Of a stretch of 64,000 nt of DNA, positions 34,530-42,171 are shown piece by piece. The stretch is taken from assembly GCF_900114565.1 (NCBI RefSeq), contig NZ_FOTM01000001.1:678-64677 (forward strand), read 5' to 3'. Under the pieces are notes generated by a model that was given only the letters and a program-made list of their open reading frames with translations, had not been told where the DNA came from and searched no databases. Position 1 is the stretch's first letter; every line of letters begins with the position of its first letter. A program made the position numbers and the translations under genes. The DNA is from Leifsonia sp. CL147. GTDB taxonomy: Bacteria > Actinomycetota > Actinomycetes > Actinomycetales > Microbacteriaceae.

Positions 34530-35138
34530 TCACGTGGATCGGATGCCCGCGAACAGCAGGTCCAGCATCCTCCCCGCCTGCCCGGGTTGGAGCGAGTCCG
34601 TGGCGAGGAAGATGCCGACCAGGCTGGCGGCGACATCCTCGGCTCGCACGTCCTCGCGGAGCGTGCCGGCCCGTGCGCCCGCATCCAGGAAGCGCTGCAG
34701 AGTCTCGGTGATGAGGGCGCGAGTGTCGGAAACGTTGATCACTCCTGCCTTCGACAGCGCGCGCAACGACTCGGCCATGCCGCGTTTGCGGCCGACGAAG
34801 TCGGCGTATTCGTCCATCCAGAGTCGAAGAGCGGTGGCGGGATCGTAGGTGGCGAGCAGTTCCGCGGCGCGGGCAACGACCAGCGCGAGTCCGTCGCGGT
34901 GAACGACCTCGACGAGCGACTCACGTGTGGGGAAGTGCCGGTAGAGGGTGCCGATTCCGACGCCGGCTTCCCGGGCGATCGCCTCGAGGCTGACCTGCTC
35001 GGCTCCTGAGGAGAACGCGGCGCGTGCCGCCGCGAGGATCCGCTCCCGGTTTCGTTGGGCGTCCGCGCGGACGCGAGGTGGGATTCGCTCCGGGGCGCCG
35101 GCGAGCGTCGGCTCGGCGATGGGATGCTCGGGAACCAT
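34530..35138 (-). CDS. TetR family transcriptional regulator
   Basis: 202 residues from ATG 35138; the frame runs further upstream through the operator region. N-terminal HTH about 20-70: RNRERILAAARAAFSSGAEQ, SLEAIAREAGVGIGTLYRHF, PTRESLVEVV. C-terminal ligand domain follows (about 90-200). Divergent from an aldo-keto reductase gene with two palindromes in the 84-base gap, so it most likely represses itself and that gene. Confidence 0.93.
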   Translation of the reverse strand: MVPEHPIAEPTLAGAPERIPPRVRADAQRNRERILAAARAAFSSGAEQVSLEAIAREAGVGIGTLYRHFPTRESLVEVVHRDGLALVVARAAELLATYDPATALRLWMDEYADFVGRKRGMAESLRALSKAGVINVSDTRALITETLQRFLDAGARAGTLREDVRAEDVAASLVGIFLATDSLQPGQAGRMLDLLFAGIRST

Positions 35139-35141
35139 AAG

Positions 35142-35190
35142 CGGAGGTGCCTCCGTTAATGCTATCGTTCGGGTTGCGGAGGAGCCTCCG
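35142..35190. promoter_or_regulatory. Two palindromic operators between tetR and aldo-keto reductase
   Basis: CGGAGGTGCCTCCG (35142-35155) and CGGAGGAGCCTCCG (35177-35190) are near-identical 14-bp palindromes spaced 35 bases centre to centre. TATCGT lies between them at 35164-35169. The first palindrome starts four bases from the tetR start codon and the second is 32 bases before the reductase ATG, ideal for repressing both genes. Confidence 0.85.
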
Positions 35191-35222
35191 CTACGTTCCA
35201 GTATCTCAGAGGAGCACCGCAC

Positions 35223-36134
35223 ATGTCAGAAACCACCACCCTCCGGCCCGGCGGCGAAGCGCTCCTGGCCGGCCGCCCTGTCGCGCGCATCGGGTACGGG
35301 ACCATGCAGTTGGGCGAGCTGCCGGTGCACGCCGGCGCGGAGCCTGACGAGGCCGTCGCCCTTCTGCGTCACGCCGTCGAACTCGGCGTCAACCACTTCG
35401 ACACGGCACAGTTCTACGGCTCGGGCTTCGCCAACGAGATGCTGCGCCGAGCGCTCGCGCCGTTCCACGACGACATCGTGCTGGTGAGCAAAGTGGGCGC
35501 GAAGACCAGCCCCGAAGGCACGGGATTGGTGCCGGCTCAGAAGCCGCACGAGCTGCGCGAAGAGGTCGACGCCAACCTCGCGGGCCTCGGCGTGGACCGG
35601 CTGGGAGCCGTGAACCTTCGGCGCACCGGCGGGGGAGTCGGACTGCAGTCGGTCGGCGACCAAGTGGTCGATCTCGACGATCAGCTCGCCGAGATGATCG
35701 CCCTGCGCGATGAGGGCAAGATCGGCGGGATCGGCCTGAGCAACGTGACGCTCGAGCAGCTGCAACAGGCGCTGCCCGCGGGCATCGTCACCGTGCAGAA
35801 CTCGTACAGCATGCTGGATCGCTCCGATGAACCGCTGCTCGAACTCGCCGAGCGAGAGGGCATCACCTGGGCGCCGTTCTTCCCTCTCGGCTCGGCCTTC
35901 CCCGGATTCCCCAAAGTCACCGAAGCACCCGAGGTCCAGGATGCCGCCAAGGCCCTCGGCGTCACGCCCGCCCAGATCGGACTCGCCTGGCTGCTGCAGC
36001 ACTCGCCGCAAATGCTCCTCATCCCGGGCACCCGCAACCTCGCCCACCTCACAGAGAACGTCGACACCGGCCGCATCGCACTGGACGCAGCGACAGTCGC
36101 AAAATTGGACGCGCTCGCCGGCGACCAGCGGTGA
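35223..36134 (+). CDS. Aldo/keto reductase family oxidoreductase
   Basis: 303 residues. NADPH-binding TIM barrel. Catalytic Asp and Tyr in GVNHFDTAQFYG and Lys in VLVSKVGAK. The position usually held by the catalytic His reads AVNLRRTGGG, without His, a known variant group in actinobacteria. The cofactor-binding end has IPGTRNLAHLTENV. Reduces a carbonyl compound; substrate unknown. Preceded by AGAGGAGC Shine-Dalgarno and by TetR operators, so probably induced by the ligand of that TetR. Confidence 0.93.
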   Translation: MSETTTLRPGGEALLAGRPVARIGYGTMQLGELPVHAGAEPDEAVALLRHAVELGVNHFDTAQFYGSGFANEMLRRALAPFHDDIVLVSKVGAKTSPEGTGLVPAQKPHELREEVDANLAGLGVDRLGAVNLRRTGGGVGLQSVGDQVVDLDDQLAEMIALRDEGKIGGIGLSNVTLEQLQQALPAGIVTVQNSYSMLDRSDEPLLELAEREGITWAPFFPLGSAFPGFPKVTEAPEVQDAAKALGVTPAQIGLAWLLQHSPQMLLIPGTRNLAHLTENVDTGRIALDAATVAKLDALAGDQR

Positions 36135-36188
36135 TCGTCCCGCAATAGACGATCGCCGGTCAGAGCGGCGCGGCCTTTTCGTCGAACG

Positions 36189-37076
36189 TTACGTCGCTGA
36201 CCAGGTCTGTGTGTTCGGGTCCCATTGTGATGCGGCGTCGACCTGGCCGGAGTAGACCGGGTCAAGAAACGCAACGATGTCGGCGAGCTGGTCATCCAGT
36301 TGAGCTCTAGTACGCCCTTCCAGCCCTTCCTTGCGGCACCAGGCGGACCATTTCGCCTGCATGTCGCGGACGGATCCGTACCCGGCGACGTAGCCGACGA
36401 GGGGTTCCAACTCGAACCCTCGATGGCGTGCGACAGCGGTCGCAGCCTGATGAATGTCTCCGGCGGCGAAGGTCTTCGACATCAGGAAGCCACGGATGTC
36501 CACATAGTCACGCCAACGTGTGCTGGTCGTTCCCCTCTGCAGAATCGTCATCGACTTCTCCGCGATCACGGTCGGAACGGGGTGACCGATCACCCTGACC
36601 TCCCTGCCGAGCAGGCGGGGAAGAGAGACCGTCTCCGGTCCATGCCAGATCGGATCACCCGTGCTGACATCGAGCTGGATCTTGACATCCCTGAGATCAA
36701 GTTTCGCCTTCACTGTGACCCGCAGCCCGGAGTACTCTGCGTCGTCTCGTATCTGTCCCACGGTTGTGCCGCCGACATCGATGACAATCCCATCGTCATC
36801 GCCGAGGGCGGCCACCGCCGCAACGACAGCGCGAAGATGATCCTCATCGAGCTGGAAATCCATAGCCTGGAGGTCAATGTCCCGAGTCGGACGACGCAGC
36901 TGGTACGCGGCGACCAGTAGACCGCCCTTGAGGACGAAGTCCTCCGCGAACTCGGTTCGGCCGAGACGGTCGAGGAATCTCTCCAGCGAATAGAGGACCT
37001 GCAGCTCGTACAGGTCACGGCCCTGCTCACGCGCCAGGTTGCTGAGCTGGCTGTTGATGTGCGCCGCGGTCGTCAA
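36189..37076 (-). CDS. abiEii: AbiEii-family nucleotidyltransferase toxin (cassette 2)
   Basis: 295 residues from a TTG at 37076 that overlaps the antitoxin stop as TTGA. Begins LTTAAHINSQLSNLAREQGR. Nucleotidyltransferase motif DFVLKGGLLVAAYQLRRPTR then DIDLQAM gives the GG and D-x-D elements (about 49-75), and SLPRLLGREVRV and VPTVIAEKSMTIL belong to the DUF1814 fold. AbiEii toxins transfer nucleotides and arrest growth, giving phage abortive infection. A longer frame upstream is antitoxin read out of frame. Confidence 0.88.
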   Translation of the reverse strand: MTTAAHINSQLSNLAREQGRDLYELQVLYSLERFLDRLGRTEFAEDFVLKGGLLVAAYQLRRPTRDIDLQAMDFQLDEDHLRAVVAAVAALGDDDGIVIDVGGTTVGQIRDDAEYSGLRVTVKAKLDLRDVKIQLDVSTGDPIWHGPETVSLPRLLGREVRVIGHPVPTVIAEKSMTILQRGTTSTRWRDYVDIRGFLMSKTFAAGDIHQAATAVARHRGFELEPLVGYVAGYGSVRDMQAKWSAWCRKEGLEGRTRAQLDDQLADIVAFLDPVYSGQVDAASQWDPNTQTWSAT

Positions 37077-37660
37077 GACAGGAACTCCAGTGCAGTACGA
37101 AGCGGCCCTTCGGACCGAGGGATTTGACGGGCGAGCATGATCAGCTGACCGGGTCGGGCTCCCGGTCTGCGCAACCAGTTCGCGAGTGCCTCGTGCGCTA
37201 TTTCGTAACCGACATACCCCCGAAGCCGAAACGCGTCGACGATGCACCGCTCGGGGCTGTACATACCGATGGTGAGGTGGGTGCCCTCGATCATCTCCGC
37301 CTGACGTTCGAGGTCGAAAGTGCTCCGGTCGAACGAGTGCCAGCGGACCGGAGCTGTCGTCTTCGGAGGCCGCGATCCGCGCGGTAGCGCGACCTCAAGC
37401 GCGGACGGGATGGCGTCGACCAAGTCGTATCGGGCCAACGCGGTAGTCAAGCAGATCGTGGATCGAGGGGCGCGAGTCGCGATTTCGATGAGATTGAGAT
37501 CAGCGACCCCCGCGTTCGCCTTCCTGTAGACGCCGCGACCGATGCGTATGAGGTTCTTTCCGCCGACGAGGTCCTGAAGGTCTCTGGTCTGGAGGCCGGC
37601 CGCCCTCGCTTCTTGGAAGCTGAATGTGTCGGCGTCGATGATGTCGATTTTTGACTTCAC
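37073..37660 (-). CDS. abiEi: AbiEi-family antitoxin (cassette 2)
   Basis: 195 residues, GTG at 37660 with an AGGAGGAGC Shine-Dalgarno. N-terminal winged-helix domain (about 8-50: FSFQEARAAGLQTRDLQDLV, LIRIGRGVYRK) and the AbiEi C-terminal domain (about 60-195: RSTICLTTALARYDLVDAIP, RCIVDAFRLRGYVG). In type IV systems AbiEi counteracts the toxin without binding it and represses its own promoter through inverted repeats; such repeats are seen just upstream (37683-37710). Confidence 0.88.
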   Translation of the reverse strand: MKSKIDIIDADTFSFQEARAAGLQTRDLQDLVGGKNLIRIGRGVYRKANAGVADLNLIEIATRAPRSTICLTTALARYDLVDAIPSALEVALPRGSRPPKTTAPVRWHSFDRSTFDLERQAEMIEGTHLTIGMYSPERCIVDAFRLRGYVGYEIAHEALANWLRRPGARPGQLIMLARQIPRSEGPLRTALEFLS

Positions 37661-37682
37661 GAAAGCTCCTCCTGCATCTGAT

Positions 37683-37710
37683 TGCTTACAGATAAGTGTA
37701 TCTGTAAGCA
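37683..37710. promoter_or_regulatory. Perfect inverted repeat upstream of abiEi
   Basis: TGCTTACAGATA (37683-37694) and TATCTGTAAGCA (37699-37710) are perfect 12-base arms around AGTG. It begins 23 bases before the abiEi GTG, the place expected for AbiEi autoregulation. Confidence 0.8.
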
Positions 37711-37737
37711 GTTAGGTGCGGCGGGCCAACCTCGACG

Positions 37738-37789
37738 TCTGCATCTAACTGTATACAGATAATGCGATCCGTAAACATTTGGATGCAGA
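37738..37789. promoter_or_regulatory. Second dyad upstream of abiEi
   Basis: Outer arms TCTGCATC (37738-37745) and GATGCAGA (37782-37789) enclose the palindrome CTGTATACAG (37749-37758). The inner palindrome shares the TACAGATA core with the first repeat, so this may be a second AbiEi site. The sequence is far richer in A and T than its surroundings. Confidence 0.5.
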
Positions 37790-37825
37790 TGTCGGCTCGC
37801 CGAGGACGTGGGCGAAGAAGAACCC

Positions 37826-38752
37826 CTAGCCCAGGTGGTCGAGGTACCGCAGGATGATGCCCTCGCGGAGGGCCCACGGGCACACCTCGAGCTCCTCCAC
37901 GCCGAAGGCGCGCATCGTCTCCCGCAGCACGACGCCGCCGGCCACGATCTGGAAGGTGCGGTCGGGCGTGATGCCGGGGAGGGCCGTGCGGGCGTCCGCG
38001 GGCATCCTGCCGAGGCGCGGCACCCAGTCGGCCAGTCCCGAGCGGGTGAGGGTCAGCCGGTCCGCCCCTCCGGGGCGCGTGGTGGACGAGCCGGCGAGAC
38101 GGGCCAGCGAGCGGATCGTCTTGGAGGTGCCGATCACGTGCTCGTCGCCGGTCCGGTCGAAGCCGGACACGGCGGTCTGCAGCAGGCCGCGCGCGTGGTC
38201 GCGCAGGGCATCCACCTGTTCGTCGCGCGGAGGGTCCTCGTGCAGGAAGCTGATGGTGCTGCGGCCGGCGCCGAGCGGGACGGAGACCGCGGTGTCGGGG
38301 TACTCGTCCGTCCCGGTCGCGAGTTCGAGCGAGCCGCCTCCGATGTCGAAGAGCAGGATGCGGCCGGACGACCATCCCAGCCACCGCCGCACCGCAAGGA
38401 ACGTCAGCCGGGCCTCGTCGGCGCCGGAGAGGACCTGCAGGTCGACGCCGGTCTGCTCCCGGATCCGCGTGAGCAGGGCCGGGCCGTTCGTCGCCTCGCG
38501 AATGGCGGACGTGGCGAAGGGCAGCAGATCCTCGATCCCCTCCTCCTCGGCCACCCGCATCGCGGACGAGATGGCGTCGAGGATCGCGTCGCATCCCTCG
38601 TCGCTGATCGCGCCGTCCGTCGTGATGTACCGCATGAGCCGGAGGACCGACTTGTGCGTGGCCGCGGGGATGGGACGTGCGCCGGGGTGCGCATCCACGA
38701 CGAGCAGGTGAATCGTGTTCGAACCGACATCGAGGACTCCGAGGCGCACCAT
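37826..38752 (-). CDS. Ppx/GppA family exopolyphosphatase/phosphatase
   Basis: 308 residues. ASKHA-fold phosphatase: LGVLDVGSNTIHLLVVDAHP at the N terminus (phosphate 1 loop), FATSAIREATNGP, and ILLFDIGGGSLELATG (phosphate 2 loop), with EELEVCPWALREGIILRYLD at the end. Hydrolyses polyphosphate or pppGpp; a single short domain without the C-terminal HD part is the usual actinobacterial form. Marks the return to ordinary high-GC gene content after the AbiE-type cassettes. Confidence 0.93.
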   Translation of the reverse strand: MVRLGVLDVGSNTIHLLVVDAHPGARPIPAATHKSVLRLMRYITTDGAISDEGCDAILDAISSAMRVAEEEGIEDLLPFATSAIREATNGPALLTRIREQTGVDLQVLSGADEARLTFLAVRRWLGWSSGRILLFDIGGGSLELATGTDEYPDTAVSVPLGAGRSTISFLHEDPPRDEQVDALRDHARGLLQTAVSGFDRTGDEHVIGTSKTIRSLARLAGSSTTRPGGADRLTLTRSGLADWVPRLGRMPADARTALPGITPDRTFQIVAGGVVLRETMRAFGVEELEVCPWALREGIILRYLDHLG

Positions 38753-38792
38753 CAGAGACTACTGGCGGCCGAGGGCTCCGGCCGCCTCGGCG

Positions 38793-39380
38793 CTAGCGCA
38801 GGGTGACCGAGTTCGCCTGGTCGTTCATCGAGCCGAGGCTGGAGGCGTCGACGGCGTAGCCGTAGGAGGCGCCTGAGTAGCCGGTGCCCTGCCAGAGCTT
38901 CGTGCTGCAGCCCGAGAAGCTCTTGAACGAGCTCACCCGGCCGGACCAGCCGACGTTCCCCAGGGGTCCGAAGTACCAGACCGTGCTGCCGTTGCAGGAA
39001 CTCGAGTTCGTGATCTGGAAGAACGCGCCGCCGTAGCCGACGTCGTCGTACAACTGACTCTGAACGAAGGTGGTCTGCACGCCGGCGGGTGTCGCTGAAT
39101 CGACGACAGCTCCGCGCGCGTTGAGAGGTGCGACCACCCGGAGATGGGCTCGGTCGAGCACGGCGCGGTTCAGGTCCTCACCCGGGTGGACGCAGACGAG
39201 GGTGGCGGTGCCGAGGTCGTACGAGCAGGAGTCGCCGGCGCCGGCCGCCCGGGCATCCCGCACTCCGTCCGCCGGTGCCGCCGTCGCGGCTCCCGGCCCG
39301 GACAGGAGGGCGGCGAGCACGGAGGTCAGGCCGACAGTCCCCACCACGACGCGCGCACGAACAGCTTTCGAGAATCCCAT
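38793..39380 (-). CDS. Secreted peptidase inhibitor I36 / beta-gamma-crystallin-like protein
   Basis: 195 residues from ATG 39380 (GGGGAG upstream). Signal peptide about 1-35 (ARVVVGTVGLTSVLAALLSG) ending near AATAAPAD. The C-terminal half has crystallin-type repeats: SQLYDDVGYGGAFFQITNSS, GNVGWSGRVSSFKSFSGC, and ends SMNDQANSVTLR, a motif of the I36 inhibitor family. Four cysteines may form disulfides. Exported; inhibitor function not proven. Divergent from the ECF sigma gene (121-base gap). Confidence 0.8.
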   Translation of the reverse strand: MGFSKAVRARVVVGTVGLTSVLAALLSGPGAATAAPADGVRDARAAGAGDSCSYDLGTATLVCVHPGEDLNRAVLDRAHLRVVAPLNARGAVVDSATPAGVQTTFVQSQLYDDVGYGGAFFQITNSSSCNGSTVWYFGPLGNVGWSGRVSSFKSFSGCSTKLWQGTGYSGASYGYAVDASSLGSMNDQANSVTLR

Positions 39381-39501
39381 TGGTCGCTCCCCCTGAAGCC
39401 CGGCCCCTGCCGAGCACGCCCATTCTGCACCACGAAGCACTTCGGAACAGGAAATCGACACTTCGTTGAGAGGATTCGACGGGGGGAGACATTACCTGAG
39501 T

Positions 39502-40110
39502 ATGAGCGAGTTGGCGGAGCCGCATCCCGCGGCCGACGAGGGGGAGAGGTCCGTCCCGGCGGACCTCGACCTGCTGCGTCAACTCGCCGACGGCAGCAAG
39601 GCCGCCTTGGCGGCGCTCTACGACCGCTACAGCCGCGTCGTCTACGCGTACACCGCCGCGCGGCTTTCGTCCCGGGAGGACATCGAAGAGATCAGCCAGG
39701 ACGTGTTCGTCACGCTCTGGCGGAAGCGGGCGACGATCTCGATCGCCGGCGCTTCCGCCCTGCCGTGGCTGCTGGTCACCAGCCGCAACCTGATCGCCAA
39801 CCGGCGGCGCTCCCTCCAGGTGGTGGAGAAGCGCCGCAGCGACAGCCCTGTGGACGGATCGCTCGCCGACTCCCGTCCGGGGCCGGAGGAGCTCGCCGAA
39901 CGCGGCCAGCTCCTCGCCTACGTGGAGGACGTGGTGGCGGCCCTCCCGGAGCCGGACCGCACCGTGTTCGAGCTGTGCATCCGCGGTGACCGGAGCTACG
40001 AGGAGGCTGCGGCGCAGGTCGGACTGAGCGAGGGAGCCGTGCGGAACCGGCTCTCCCGCCTCCGCGCGCGGCTCCGGAATGAGCTCCGCACCCTCAGGGG
40101 GACGCCATGA
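39502..40110 (+). CDS. ECF-type RNA polymerase sigma factor
   Basis: 202 residues from ATG 39502. Region 2 about 33-100: ALAALYDRYSRVVYAYTAAR, EEISQDVFVTLWRKRATI, with LPWLLVTSRNLIANRRRS. Region 4 about 140-195: LPEPDRTVFELCIRGDRSYE, EAAAQVGLSEGAVRNRLSRL. Small group IV sigma factor. Coupled by an ATGA overlap to the next gene, which occupies the place of an anti-sigma factor. Divergent from the secreted crystallin-like protein, a possible target. Confidence 0.93.
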   Translation: MSELAEPHPAADEGERSVPADLDLLRQLADGSKAALAALYDRYSRVVYAYTAARLSSREDIEEISQDVFVTLWRKRATISIAGASALPWLLVTSRNLIANRRRSLQVVEKRRSDSPVDGSLADSRPGPEELAERGQLLAYVEDVVAALPEPDRTVFELCIRGDRSYEEAAAQVGLSEGAVRNRLSRLRARLRNELRTLRGTP

Positions 40111-40613
40111 CCAACCACAACCTCCTCCCCACCGACGAGCGCTTCGAGCAGATCAAGGAGCGACTGCTCGATGTGGTCGCCGCCGACGACCGCCGCCGGA
40201 CCCGCAAGCACCGGCTGATCGCCATCGGTGTCGCCGGCGCGATCGTCGCGGGCACCACGGGCGCGGCGATCGCGATCGCCCTCGCGTCGCAGGGCCGGAT
40301 CAACTACGAGACCGACTGCTATGCGGCCGCCGACCTGGGGTCGCGCCACGGGAGCTCGGTCCCGGTGACCGCCGATCTCGGCGAGAAGACGCCGACACCC
40401 CTCAGCGAGCGCATCCGCCTCGCCGAGGACATGTGCGCCGCCACCTGGCGGATCGGCACCTTCTCCCCGGAGGGGTCCTCGAGCACGGCCGAGTACCCCG
40501 TCCCCCACCTGGAGACCTGCCAGCTGCCCGACGGGCGGCTCGCGGTGTTCCCCTCCGACCAGGCCCTCGGCGAGCTGTGCTCGCGGCTGGGCCTCACCAT
40601 CCCGCACGAGTGA
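40107..40613 (+). CDS. Membrane protein in the anti-sigma position
   Basis: 168 residues. Cytosolic N-terminal part (about 1-36: LLPTDERFEQIKERLLDVVA), one membrane helix (about 38-60: LIAIGVAGAIVAGTTGAAIA) and an extracellular part with four cysteines (DCYAAADLG, EDMCAATWRIG, LETCQLPDG, LCSRLG) that could pair. It has no HXXXCXXC anti-sigma motif. Overlap with the sigma gene suggests stoichiometric expression; role as regulator is inference. Not recognised as a named family. Confidence 0.75.
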   Translation: MTNHNLLPTDERFEQIKERLLDVVAADDRRRTRKHRLIAIGVAGAIVAGTTGAAIAIALASQGRINYETDCYAAADLGSRHGSSVPVTADLGEKTPTPLSERIRLAEDMCAATWRIGTFSPEGSSSTAEYPVPHLETCQLPDGRLAVFPSDQALGELCSRLGLTIPHE

Positions 40614-40650
40614 TGAACAGGGGTAGTCCACCACGTGCGGGATAAGGGAC

Positions 40651-40695
40651 GGTGCCCGCCGCATCGAACGCCGGGGGATGGCGGCGGCGGGCACC
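40651..40695. terminator. Long hairpin after the sigma factor operon
   Basis: GGTGCCCGCCGC (40651-40662) and GCGGCGGGCACC (40684-40695) form a perfect 12-bp stem with a 21-base loop. No T-run follows. It ends 72 bases before the small ORF at 40768, so it may terminate the sigma operon or regulate that ORF. Confidence 0.6.
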
Positions 40696-40767
40696 TACCG
40701 ACCCGATAGCTGAAGACCGGACCGGATGCACCCAGTGTGGCGCACCGGAAGAGAGGAAGGAGACGGC

Positions 40768-40863
40768 ATGACCGCAATCGATCCGGCCGCTTTGGAGCTG
40801 CCGCCGACGGAGCCCGTCGACATGACCATCCTGATCCAGCAGGCGCTCGACCGGGGCCGCTGA
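40768..40863 (+). CDS. Possible 31-residue peptide with strong ribosome binding site
   Basis: ATG at 40768, TGA at 40861-40863. Residues 1-20 are MTAIDPAALELPPTEPVDMT, then ILIQQALDRGR. The leader contains GAGAGGAAGGAGACGGC, with GGAG five to eight bases before the ATG, one of the best Shine-Dalgarno sequences in the window. The peptide is Pro-rich with an Asp/Arg end and has no membrane segment. No recognised family and no modification enzyme beside it. Convergent with the histidine kinase gene. Confidence 0.45.
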   Translation: MTAIDPAALELPPTEPVDMTILIQQALDRGR

Positions 40864-40946
40864 CGACGCGCTGGATTGATGCCGCTGACGGGTTCCATCG
40901 CGTCCATTGTGATCCAGCGCGCGCGCCTACGTGCCCGCGCGCCTGC

Positions 40947-42158
40947 TCAGCTGCGGCGGGGGATCCGCACCGTGACCACCGCGCCTCCGGCCGGGCGATT
41001 GGATGCGTCCACGGTGCCGTGGTGGCGGGTCACCACCTCCGCGACAAGGGCCAGGCCGAGCCCGTAGTGGCGGCCGCGCTCGGTGCCGGCCTGTGCATCC
41101 CGTGAGGTGGCGAAGCGCTCGAACGCGCGACTCTCGACACCGGCGGAGAAGCCGGGTCCGTCGTCCTCGACCGAGAGTGTGACGGCGTCCCCGGTGTAGG
41201 CCACGGTCACCTGCACCCGGGAGCGGGCGTGGTCGAGGGCGTTGTCGAGCAGCGCGACGATCATCCTCCGCAGCGACACCGGGGCACCGGTGACCAGGGC
41301 GCCCGACCCGGCCTCGGCCTCGACCCGGATCCCGCGCTCCTGGATGCTGCCCTCGGCCGAGCGGACGACGGCGGCGGCGAGCTCGCCGAGGTCGACGCCC
41401 TCGCTCTCGGCCGTCTGGCGCGGGTCGGCGGCGGTGAGCAGGTCCTGCACGATCTCGGTGAGCGCCCGGCTGTCGTCGACGATCTCATCCAACCCGGACA
41501 GGAGCTCGTCGTCCGCGGCCGCCGGCTCCCGGGCGACATGGCGGCGCAGCAGCTGGGCGCGCGTGCTCAGCAGGGTCAGAGGTGTCCGGAGCTCGTGTCC
41601 GGCGTCGGCGACGAAGCGCCGCTGCAGGGACAGCGCCTCCGCCATCGGGCGGAGCGAGCGGCGCGCCACCACCAACCCGATCCCTGCCGCGGCCAGTGTG
41701 GCGATGAAGCCGGAGACGACGAGGGCCACCAGCAGCCGATTCAACTCCTCCTGCTGCTCGCCCAAGCCGTAGGAGACCTGTACGACCTTGCCGCGGCGGA
41801 CGTCCGTCTCGGTCAGGTAGCGCTGGCCTCCGGCCTCGACGATGCCGGATTGCGAGCCGCCGCGCCGGAGGACGTTCTGCAGCGCGGCCTCATCCGGGAG
41901 TCCCTCGGGCAGGTTCGGCGAGCTGTCGCGTCCCTCCGGGCCGACGACGGTGACCAGGAGGTCGCGCGGGGCATCGTGTACCGAGTCGACCATGGACGCG
42001 TCGGACAGCGCACGCTGGGCCGCCTCGACCTGTCCCGCCGAGACGACGCTGAAGACGACGACCCCGAGAGCCACGAACAGGCCCACGATGATGAGCGCGA
42101 ACTGGGCGGCCAGCCGGAGGGATGCGGTGCGCAGCTCCCGCTCGTCGGAGCCGATCAC
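40947..42158 (-). CDS. Two-component sensor histidine kinase
   Basis: 403 residues. Two membrane helices (about 15-42 and 142-165) flank an extracellular sensor region; then HAMP-like segment, H-box FVADAGHELRTPLTLLSTRA (about 185-204), N-box LLDNALDHA, G1 DDGPGF and G2 GRHYGLGLALV. Phosphorylates the response regulator encoded 13 bases upstream. The operon context suggests it controls the redox genes 42903-45555. Ligand unknown. Confidence 0.94.
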   Translation of the reverse strand: MIGSDERELRTASLRLAAQFALIIVGLFVALGVVVFSVVSAGQVEAAQRALSDASMVDSVHDAPRDLLVTVVGPEGRDSSPNLPEGLPDEAALQNVLRRGGSQSGIVEAGGQRYLTETDVRRGKVVQVSYGLGEQQEELNRLLVALVVSGFIATLAAAGIGLVVARRSLRPMAEALSLQRRFVADAGHELRTPLTLLSTRAQLLRRHVAREPAAADDELLSGLDEIVDDSRALTEIVQDLLTAADPRQTAESEGVDLGELAAAVVRSAEGSIQERGIRVEAEAGSGALVTGAPVSLRRMIVALLDNALDHARSRVQVTVAYTGDAVTLSVEDDGPGFSAGVESRAFERFATSRDAQAGTERGRHYGLGLALVAEVVTRHHGTVDASNRPAGGAVVTVRIPRRS

Positions 42159-42171
42159 GATCGGCCGCTCG

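Noticed and set aside
31762-37825. Integrated mobile element bounded by tRNA-Leu att sites
   Set aside because: No integrase gene and no second copy of the tRNA 3' end could be found by eye within the segment, so only an accessory segment is claimed.
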